Translations under genes and position numbers: made by a program | Origin: Stieleria varia | Lineage (GTDB): Bacteria; Planctomycetota; Planctomycetia; Pirellulales; Pirellulaceae | Assembly: GCF_038443385.1 (NCBI RefSeq) | Contig: NZ_CP151726.1 | Span: forward strand, 4,154,001 to 4,218,000 | Direction: 5' to 3' | DNA: 64,000 bases | Notes under the pieces: generated by a model | Databases searched by the model: none | What the model saw: the letters and a program-made list of their open reading frames with translations, nothing else | Told to the model about the DNA's origin: nothing | Shown here: piece after piece, positions 58,295 through 64,000 of the stretch | How the letters are laid out: the number at the start of each line of letters is the position of its first letter | Numbering within the stretch: the first letter of the stretch is position 1

Positions 58295-59824
58295 TCAGTT
58301 GGCAGGCGAGGATAGCATCACCCCGTCACCGATCATTGCGGGTTCGGCCGACGGTACAACGGTATTGGCCGGGTAATGAGTTCCGTGTCCGCCGCCCATT
58401 GTCATATCGCCCATCAGTTGATTACCCGAGTCGGGTGAGCACCCGTCGCCACCGAGCAGGTTGGGAACTTCGATGTGTCCGTTCAAGTAGAAATCGTGAT
58501 CGTTTGGTGACATCGAGTTCAGACCTGGGCCACCACGGGGTACTTCGTGTGGGTCCATTGCGTCAACGATTTCGGGCGTGACGGTGATCAGCAACTCGAT
58601 ATCGTTGCGACGCTCGGAGGAGCGGCGGAACAGGGCACCCAAGACAGGCAACTCACCAAGGAAGGGAGTGCGTGCGATGGTGGACTCCGTTCGACTCTGC
58701 AACAAACCTGCGATCGCAAAGGTCTGACCGGCCTCAAGTTCAACAGCGGTCTCCACATAGCGTTGAGTGAACGCCGTCACTTGGCTTCCGCTGACCGTCA
58801 CGGCACGCGAGTCATCGGGCTCCTTGACCTCGGGACGCACTTCCAAACGAATCCGGCCTGGTCCGACGACGAACGGCAGGAAGTCAACCGACGTGCCGTA
58901 CTCTTCGTAGGACACGGTGACTGCACCGTTGCCCGACGGCACGATGTAGGGGACTTTACCGCCAACCGTGAATCGAGCGGGGCGTCCATGCGTCGCGATC
59001 ACGGTTGGTTCGGCGAGGAATTTCAACAAGTCGTCCTGACGCAGTGCGGTGATCAAGCCTTGAAAGTCACCGGTGATGATGCGGGCATTGGCTGCTCGCT
59101 CACCAGCAGTGGTGACGACCGAGCCGACAGTGGTCTGGGGAATGTTGATCAAGTTCCCGGGGCCATTGGCCAGCAGACTCGTTGAATCACTCAGGGCAAA
59201 ATCCAAACCCAGGTCACGGAACTTCGTCCGAGAGACTTCCATGATCCGCGTGTGCAGCAGGACCTGCTGAACCCCGATCACTTTGATGTTGTTCACAACC
59301 GTGGGGTAAAACTGTTCGACGATGGCAACGGCACGGTCAACATCATCGACGCTGGTGACATAGCCATTGACGATCGCACTGGCATTGACTGGCATGACCC
59401 TCAGGGTCGCCAAAGGCAATTGCGATGCCAAGATGCCCTCGATTTCTCGAGCGTCCGCGACAACGGTCACGTCGACGGTGTACAGCTTGTCCTCGGTATC
59501 CCAAAGATTGATCTGCGTGGAGCCAGGCAGCTTTGCATAGATCTGCAATTGATTCTGCGACACCGGCGTGGCATTGATCACTTCCTCGTTATGCACTTGG
59601 AAACGAGGAATCCGTGCTTCCAAGGTCACGATGCGGCTCGATTTGACCAGCAACTCCATCCGTTCAACGGGTTGGCTGATGAGATGATTTGCAGCACCGG
59701 ATTCGTGCGAGGTGAGCTGCAAGTCTTCATCTTGTGCCGTCACGATGCCACACGACATCATCACAATCATGCCGGCAACGAGAGATGCGGCGACCCGGCG
59801 TACCGAGAAAAGTGTCGTTTCCAT
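58295..59824 (-). CDS. cpaC: Tad/Flp pilus outer membrane secretin (CpaC/RcpA)
   Basis: 509 residues. METTLFSVRRVAASLVAGMI and the following residues form the signal peptide. An N-domain 'VTLEARIPRFQVHNEEVINA' and a BON-like region ('VNGYVTSVDDVDRAVAIVEQ') precede the secretin core: 'QVLLHTRIMEVSRTKFRDLG', 'RQDDLLKFLAEPTVIATHGR', 'ETAVELEAGQTFAIAGLLQS' and 'PFLGELPVLGALFRRSSERR', ending 'IELLITVTPEIVD'. ATG 59824 is preferred over 59863 and 59854 because 'aaggatg' stands about 10 bases before it. It forms the outer-membrane channel for the Flp pilus. Confidence 0.94.
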   Translation of the reverse strand: METTLFSVRRVAASLVAGMIVMMSCGIVTAQDEDLQLTSHESGAANHLISQPVERMELLVKSSRIVTLEARIPRFQVHNEEVINATPVSQNQLQIYAKLPGSTQINLWDTEDKLYTVDVTVVADAREIEGILASQLPLATLRVMPVNASAIVNGYVTSVDDVDRAVAIVEQFYPTVVNNIKVIGVQQVLLHTRIMEVSRTKFRDLGLDFALSDSTSLLANGPGNLINIPQTTVGSVVTTAGERAANARIITGDFQGLITALRQDDLLKFLAEPTVIATHGRPARFTVGGKVPYIVPSGNGAVTVSYEEYGTSVDFLPFVVGPGRIRLEVRPEVKEPDDSRAVTVSGSQVTAFTQRYVETAVELEAGQTFAIAGLLQSRTESTIARTPFLGELPVLGALFRRSSERRNDIELLITVTPEIVDAMDPHEVPRGGPGLNSMSPNDHDFYLNGHIEVPNLLGGDGCSPDSGNQLMGDMTMGGGHGTHYPANTVVPSAEPAMIGDGVMLSSPAN

Positions 59825-60027
59825 CGCGATTGCATCCTTGCGAAACCTGGCCATCAGATCCATCCGATGGTGAACGCTGCCACGTCTGGCAATCCATTGC
59901 CACGTATCAGCGAATAGGCTTTATGCGGGTTACGTGTCGTAAAAAGGGGAAAACTTGGTTTTGAATCATTCGACCGGATCCCGCAGTTCAACCGCGGAAA
60001 TCCGGTCGTTTTCATCGTCTTGGAGTC

Positions 60028-61074
60028 TCAGTAGGCAGTACGTTCAGCACCCGACTGAGGTGCGAAAAACGGGCTGTCTTGTCCTGTCAGGTCAAAGTCC
60101 TGGCCCGAGTCTGTAGCGCCCTGACTGGTAGTATCGGACGTTTGGGGTTCTTCGGTTGAGTCCGTCATGCGGGTATCGTTTAATAGCACAGGGATCGATT
60201 CTCCGGGCAGAAAACCATACTCTTGCATGCGGCCATCGGGGCCAAGCTTTGTGATCTTGAACTCGTATTCTTGTTTCTTTGCCGGTTTTGCGGCCACTTT
60301 CGCCGGAGCGTCTTCTTTCGTTTGCTCGGCCAACGCCAATTGACGCTGACGCTCACGCTCTTGTCGGTATTCCCGCAAATCATTCAAGAATTTCTTTGCA
60401 GTCGGACTCGCTTCGCCGTCCGCGATATCCGCTTCGTCAGCGGAGGGGCTGCCCAATGATAGCGAAATTTCGCCGTACTGCTGAGCAAAGGACCACGCAT
60501 CTTCGTCGGACTGGCGGATCAACAATTGAATGTTCTTTGCAGTACCCGTCCGCTTTTCATCTGGATCGAACTTGGTTTTTCCATCGATGCCAAAGACTTT
60601 GACGCCGGAAAGTACAACCAAGGAAGTGTCTTGGGCAAACGTGTCGCCTTGCTCAAAGAAGCCACGGACGTCGACGCGGTCGCCTTGACGGACCAGATTG
60701 ACCGTGCCGTTTCGGTCGGCGGGCATTGATACCACTCGGTAGCCACGAGGCACGATGATGTCTTGCTTGTCATTCATCAGCTTGATGTCGAGGACTGGTT
60801 CGCCGGCGTAAAGCGGCTGGCGTGCAAAGCGTCCTTCAAACGATTTCAAATCGCTCGATGCACCAGCGGGAACCCGGTCGGCAGGCCACTGCTCTAAACG
60901 CAGCTTGTCGGCTGTGATTTCTTCTTGTTCTTCGACCGCTTGCGTGGTCACAAAGATATCAACCATTGCAACGGTTGAGGCTCCATTGTTTGCCTGCATG
61001 TACTGACTGGCGCCGATCGCCGCGACGGTGCCGCACACGCACGCGATAAGGAGGAATAGTGTTTTGTTTCGCAT
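60028..61074 (-). CDS. cpaB: Flp pilus assembly protein CpaB/RcpC
   Basis: 348 residues from the ATG at 61074 (MRNKTLFLLIACVCGTVAAI), an N-terminal membrane anchor. SAF domain: 'TTQAVEEQEEITADKLRLEQ' and 'VPAGASSDLKSFEGRFARQ', then an RcpC/CpaB domain 'RVVSMPADRNGTVNLVRQGD' with 'VDVRGFFE'. The C-terminal third is a Glu/Lys-rich linker and tail. CpaB supports the secretin. Start 61074 was chosen because the longer frame to 61176 adds Pro-rich sequence outside the family. Confidence 0.92.
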   Translation of the reverse strand: MRNKTLFLLIACVCGTVAAIGASQYMQANNGASTVAMVDIFVTTQAVEEQEEITADKLRLEQWPADRVPAGASSDLKSFEGRFARQPLYAGEPVLDIKLMNDKQDIIVPRGYRVVSMPADRNGTVNLVRQGDRVDVRGFFEQGDTFAQDTSLVVLSGVKVFGIDGKTKFDPDEKRTGTAKNIQLLIRQSDEDAWSFAQQYGEISLSLGSPSADEADIADGEASPTAKKFLNDLREYRQERERQRQLALAEQTKEDAPAKVAAKPAKKQEYEFKITKLGPDGRMQEYGFLPGESIPVLLNDTRMTDSTEEPQTSDTTSQGATDSGQDFDLTGQDSPFFAPQSGAERTAY

Positions 61075-61238
61075 GGATTCGTTCTGGCTGTGGCCAGTGT
61101 CCGTTCTGAGTGGAGGTGGAGGACCAAAGCTGGGAGGAGGCAGTCGACCCTCAGCTAGGATCGGACATTCAAACAATGCTTCTATAAAATCGAATTCTGC
61201 TGGAGAATTATCGCTACAGCCTTAGGAACCTATGCAAA

Positions 61239-61271
61239 CAACAAGCCCCGCTTAATCGGCAGGGCTTGTTG
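61239..61271 (-). terminator. hairpin after the prepilin peptidase gene, possible terminator
   Basis: The arms 'caacaagccc' and 'gggcttgttg' are exact inverted repeats around a 13-base loop. On the minus strand the stem is followed by 'TTTGC', a short T run. It lies about 140 bases beyond the prepilin peptidase stop. The T run is weak, so it may act as a pause or not at all. Confidence 0.45.
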
Positions 61272-61308
61272 ATGCGATTCAATCATGTTGCGTCGGATTG
61301 AGCTTGCT

Positions 61309-61370
61309 TCATAAGCCGACGCGTCAGCAAGGGTTTTGCCGTTATCCCTCGCTTACGCGTCGAGCTTGCG
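61309..61370. repeat. R5 repeat, imperfect copy
   Basis: 'ataagccgacgcgtcagcaa' and 'tccctcgcttacgcgtcg' are the two arms of the R5 hairpin (perfect copy at 40567-40627), with several mismatches. It separates the prepilin peptidase gene from the hairpin at 61239. Confidence 0.7.
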
Positions 61371-61414
61371 ATTGTTTCAAGCCACTTTATTTCGTTTCCG
61401 CAACACCAGCGGTG

Positions 61415-61972
61415 TCAGATCAGCATTCGTGCGGTTGCAAAGTAGATCACTGCTCCGATAGCCATCGGAATTCCGTAGGGCAGCAGCGTCATCGTTGGCT
61501 TGCGTTCCCGAGCGATTTTAGAAAGCTTGGATGGGTTACGGACGTTGCGCCACTCATCCAGAATTTGACGGGCCATCGCGTAGTGTTTGAACCAGTTTCC
61601 GCTACGCAAAATCATGACCATCGCCATGATTCCACCTACGATTGCCGTGGCAGCGAATACTTTGAGTGTCACCAAAGTGCCCACCCATGCTCCGACACCC
61701 GCGAGCAATTTCACGTCGCCGGCTCCCATTCCGCCAACGTTTCGCAGCACGAGCAACAGAACTGTGCCGACTGCCATCCCGGCGAAACTCCAGGCGAGGC
61801 CGTTCACTCCGCCCTGGATCGTCCAGTAGACCAATCCGCTAGCAATGAATGGAAAGGTCAGCCAGTTAGGAACCTTCAAAATGGCGCCGTCGATGATCGC
61901 GGCGACGATCAAAACGATGGTGACAAACCAGATGAGCCAATTCTCGCTGATGGCGTCGATCAACATGTCCAT
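61415..61972 (-). CDS. tadV: prepilin peptidase of the A24 (TadV/CpaA) family
   Basis: 185 residues, six membrane helices. The two catalytic aspartates are in 'IVAAIIDGAILKVPNWLTF' (about residue 28) and in 'RNVGGMGAGDVKLLAGVGAW' (the GxGD motif). TadV/CpaA processes the Flp and TadE/TadF prepilins. It lies downstream of the small membrane ORF and the flp genes. Confidence 0.93.
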   Translation of the reverse strand: MDMLIDAISENWLIWFVTIVLIVAAIIDGAILKVPNWLTFPFIASGLVYWTIQGGVNGLAWSFAGMAVGTVLLLVLRNVGGMGAGDVKLLAGVGAWVGTLVTLKVFAATAIVGGIMAMVMILRSGNWFKHYAMARQILDEWRNVRNPSKLSKIARERKPTMTLLPYGIPMAIGAVIYFATARMLI

Positions 61973-62011
61973 AATTTTCCCCGTGCTTTTTTTCGTGGTT
62001 TTTAGGTGGGC

Positions 62012-62122
62012 TTAGCGAGGTCCGATCATCCAACTGAACATGGCGAACAGCAGGGTGACCAAGCAACAGGACAGTTGCCAGGCATACGCGGCTGCATCAG
62101 CAGGTAGGAGTGGGTAGTTCAT
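62012..62122 (-). CDS. 36-residue membrane protein inside the Tad locus
   Basis: An ATG at 62122 with a strong 'gggaggt' ribosome site eight bases upstream opens 36 codons to a TAA at 62012-62014. The product starts MNYPLLPADAAAYAWQLSCC and continues 'LVTLLFAMFSWMIGPR', one membrane helix (about residues 14-32) with a short N-terminal tail. No homologue is known to me. Its position between flp and the prepilin peptidase and the excellent ribosome site suggest a real small subunit, perhaps an accessory of the peptidase or pilin. Confidence 0.6.
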   Translation of the reverse strand: MNYPLLPADAAAYAWQLSCCLVTLLFAMFSWMIGPR

Positions 62123-62387
62123 TTGGGACCTCCCTTTCTTGATGGAAGGGGGTGACAACCGAGGTTGTGTGAGGTGGTCTACGTGAGGTGGTCAGAGTGT
62201 GCTCATCAGGGCGGGATGAAGCAGGAGCGGTGGTCGACGATGTCCGAACCGTGTCCGGCTTGGTCGGGGCTCGACGCGGCCGGTGAGAACCGCTTGGTTT
62301 CTCACCGGCAACACGTCGAAATCCGGTGGGGTTGCGGCGCCGTACTCGCAACAGAATCGCGAACGCAGACACCGCAGCCCACAAAAA

Positions 62388-62564
62388 TCAGTTACCGATT
62401 GCGGTGCCGACTTCTTCGAACTTGCCTTTGGCGTTGGTTCCGATGGTGCCGACGGCAGCCAAGCAGACAACGACGATCAAAGCCAACATGACGGCGTACT
62501 CAACTGCGGTTGGTCCGTCTTCTTCTTTCAAAAACTCAACGATGCTATTAGCGAACTTTTTCAT
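62388..62564 (-). CDS. flp: Flp-type pilin 2 (type IVb prepilin)
   Basis: 58 residues starting MKKFANSIVEFLKEEDG. The type IVb pilin motif 'EEDGPTAVEYAVMLALIVVV' is clear: cleavage after Gly leaves Pro-Thr-Ala-Val-Glu-Tyr, with the conserved Glu at +5 and Tyr at +6. The tail 'GTNAKGKFEEVGTAIGN' is nearly identical to flp1. 'gaggaaataaag' precedes the ATG. Promoter at 62845-62872; the mRNA has a leader of about 270 bases. The antisense frame on the plus strand is spurious. Confidence 0.95.
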   Translation of the reverse strand: MKKFANSIVEFLKEEDGPTAVEYAVMLALIVVVCLAAVGTIGTNAKGKFEEVGTAIGN

Positions 62565-62844
62565 CTTTATTTCCTCGGCTGAGAGCCGGCGTTAAAACCG
62601 GAACTCGACGACTATGAAGCAAGGGTCATTTCAACGTGAAAGGATTCCCAACGTCCCAGTTCATCTCTCAGACCCATCATCGGTGCTCCAACGCAGGCAC
62701 TGCCATTGGAAAGAGCGTTGCCGACGTAAACGTCTGCTTTCAGAGATTCACTGGCTTTGCGGCATCTACATGCAACGGATCAATCCATTGAATGTCGGTC
62801 CCAACAAAGCAGAGCGATTCAGTTCGAATTCACTCTCTATAGGG

Positions 62845-62872
62845 AACGTATGCCAGGAATTCGAAGAGTCAA
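62845..62872 (-). promoter_or_regulatory. promoter of flp2
   Basis: The minus strand reads TTGACT at 62872-62867, 16 bases, TACGTT at 62850-62845. A near-identical promoter lies before flp1 (63858-63831). Bases 62565-62844 would then be a long untranslated leader, in which no gene is seen. Confidence 0.6.
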
Positions 62873-63185
62873 AAAACTCCGGCCAGACAAACCTTGACGA
62901 TTCATTCGAGGTGACGGTTGTACAGTTTGTGTCAGGTGATCTGTTGGGCCGTCGGCAGGCACCGCGTAAACTGTATTGCGTGACTGGAAACCGCCATTCG
63001 GACTGAATCAGTTGCAGCGAATGTTCAGGTGAGCACTGAACTCGTTTAACCCGTGCCCGAAGGGTAGGTCGTGTTCCGTTGAGCGTCGCTTTCGGCTACC
63101 GGCTAAACGAAATCGCCGAATTCGGGAGCTGTGTGCATCGGTGCTGCGGTTAAAGGAAAGTCAACGCGAGGACATGCAACCGCGC

Positions 63186-63222
63186 AAAAAAAAACTGCCG
63201 ACCAACTCGCGTTGGCCGACAG
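63186..63222 (-). terminator. Rho-independent terminator after flp1
   Basis: Reading the minus strand, 'CTGTCGGCCAAC' pairs with 'GTTGGTCGGCAG' around 'GCGA', followed at once by nine T. One G:U-type mismatch in the stem. It lies 57 bases after the flp1 stop codon, so flp1 would be transcribed alone, separate from flp2 and the downstream tad genes. Confidence 0.9.
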
Positions 63223-63279
63223 TCGATTATCAATGAGTTTGCTCGGCTTCCCCCAAAGCTGTCGCAAGCCTCGGCGAAA

Positions 63280-63456
63280 TCAGTTACCGATAGCGGTACC
63301 GACTTCTTCGAACTTGCCTTTTGCGTTGGTACCGATGGTTCCGACGGCGGCAAGACACACGACGACGATCAACGCCAACATAACGGCGTACTCAACGGCG
63401 GTCGGTCCATCTTCTTCCTTCAAGAACTCAACAAGGCTGGTTGCAAACTTTTTCAT
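63280..63456 (-). CDS. flp: Flp-type pilin 1 (type IVb prepilin)
   Basis: The same type IVb prepilin signature as flp2 (EEDG/PTAVEYAVMLALIVVV), 58 residues from ATG 63456. I prefer this ATG over the one at 63462 because the 'gagga' ribosome site is then 8-9 bases away, the same spacing as in flp2. The two pilins differ only near the N-terminus (MKKFATSLVEF against MKKFANSIVEF). Promoter 63831-63858, terminator 63186-63222. Confidence 0.95.
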   Translation of the reverse strand: MKKFATSLVEFLKEEDGPTAVEYAVMLALIVVVCLAAVGTIGTNAKGKFEEVGTAIGN

Positions 63457-63830
63457 TTTCATTTTCCTCGGTATGAGAATGGCCCTCTAGGAGCCTCCCT
63501 CGACGACGTTTAAAGGGCCGTTTCAACGTAAAACGGCTTCTGAAATCAGCTCGTCTCCGAAAACACACCTTGGTTTTCATGCCTCCGAGTCAAGACTCTT
63601 GGACATTCATTTTCCCTTGGCAGTCCGGCGATCCTGAGGCCCCACATCGGCAACTGCATCCGATGTGATGCCCACGGACCCGTAACTTTGCGCCCCGCCT
63701 TCTCAAACGGTTTGCCTTTTTCCGGGAGCTCGGCTGACCTCTCGTACCGACGACTCAGGCATGACACGCATGACCTCAGACGCCAGTCCGACAGGAGAGA
63801 ACCTTTCATCAAGAACTGTTCTCTAATGGG

Positions 63831-63858
63831 AACGTATGTCACGAATCGAGAGAGTCAA
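63831..63858 (-). promoter_or_regulatory. promoter of flp1
   Basis: The minus strand reads TTGACT (63858-63853), 16 bases, TACGTT (63836-63831). The sequence 'GACATACGTTCCC' is shared with the flp2 promoter ('GGCATACGTTCCC'), so the two pilin genes were duplicated with their promoters. The leader of about 370 bases (63457-63825) holds no gene. Confidence 0.6.
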
Positions 63859-63891
63859 AATGAAGGAAAACGGAATTACGAAAATCCTTCC

Positions 63892-64000
63892 CTAAAGGTG
63901 TTTGCGGATCAGTTCCGCTACATGCTGGCCGAGCTTTTTGGATCCCTCTGCGGTGTAGTGAACGTTCGCCGGTCGTTGCGTGCTTTCGATCTCTTTGGCA
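63892..64000 (-). CDS. SGNH/GDSL hydrolase-like protein, C-terminal end, cut by window edge
   Basis: Only the last 36 residues are inside the window: 'RPANVHYTAEGSKKLGQHVA' and 'ELIRKHL', then a TAG at 63892-63894. 'D/N-V-H-Y/F-T-x-E-G' is the catalytic block V region (His) of SGNH hydrolases, which hydrolyse esters. The rest of the gene lies to the right. Confidence 0.6.
   Translation of the reverse strand, partial: AKEIESTQRPANVHYTAEGSKKLGQHVAELIRKHL

Noticed and set aside
62614-63006. 130-codon plus-strand frame between the two flp genes
   Set aside because: It overlaps the minus-strand flp2 promoter and leader, lacks a domain and has scattered composition; the region is better explained as a 5' leader.

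Overview
The window comes from a planctomycete, most likely a Rhodopirellula-like member of the Pirellulaceae. Evidence from the sequence: a DUF1501 / DUF1552 / DUF1592 secreted gene set with CxxCH motifs, a giant secreted protein with the planctomycete N-terminal 'LERRLMLAGD'-type motif, formylglycine-enzyme-like and PQQ-propeller proteins, many TAT or Sec signals, moderate GC, and abundant short palindromic repeats between genes. The assignment is inferred from gene content, not from a marker gene.

Layout. 1-12 kb: end of a glycogen phosphorylase gene, an acyl-CoA dehydrogenase-like gene, a secreted endonuclease/exonuclease/phosphatase, an RdgC-like protein, a PQQ propeller, a 209/210-bp tandem repeat array, TspO, then a decay zone (about 8.1-12.1 kb). 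The decay zone holds broken ferredoxin, M28-peptidase, kptA, GNAT and SOUL genes around an intact P-loop ATPase, a GNAT and a DCC-family gene. 12.4-20.1 kb: a four-gene operon (DUF1501, DUF1552, sulfatase-modifying-factor-like plus LRR, DUF1592 cytochrome). 20.1-29.6 kb: a terminal-inverted-repeat element, rhomboid, an esterase/SMP-30 fusion, TadE and TadG, tRNA-His, a two-gene membrane pair (HTTM-like) and a short-chain dehydrogenase.

29.6-34.1 kb: the wreck of a CRISPR-Cas locus. An intact, translationally coupled cas1-cas2-cas6 module is followed by a 75-residue stub of what may be a large effector subunit, an IS3-family insertion, and a one- or two-repeat CRISPR remnant. No Cas3, Cas5, Cas7, Cas9 or Cas10 is visible. 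34.9-46.4 kb: a 1467-residue multidomain secreted protein, a C39-peptidase-like membrane protein, a sodium:solute symporter, a pair of paralogous Cys-rich secreted proteins, and a fusion of a class I glutamine amidotransferase with an N-formylglutamate amidohydrolase-like domain. 46.4-54 kb: prenyltransferase-fold, FHA and HD/PAS/GGDEF signalling genes, a sigma factor and a Gfo/Idh/MocA oxidoreductase. 54-64 kb: an acyltransferase/acyl-AMP-ligase fusion, a DUF2513 gene, and a Tad (Flp) pilus locus.

The Tad locus reads leftward on the minus strand: two flp pilin genes with near-identical promoters, a 36-codon membrane ORF, prepilin peptidase, cpaB, secretin, cpaE. The assembly ATPase and platform genes (tadA/B/C) are not in the window, while TadE and TadG sit about 33 kb away.

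Seven repeat families recur, called R1-R7 below. R1 is the 209-bp two-hairpin unit. R2 is a roughly 180-bp element with 'gatagcgtccggttc' arms. R3 has 'ctggactgctcaaagttt' ends. R4 has 'ctagtgcatcgtcc' ends. R5 is the 'cgacgcgtaagcgaggga' hairpin. R6 is the 'tagtggatcttg' palindrome. R7 is the 'tggatttcgcc' palindrome. They sit between genes, often at convergent ends, and several flank the decayed genes.
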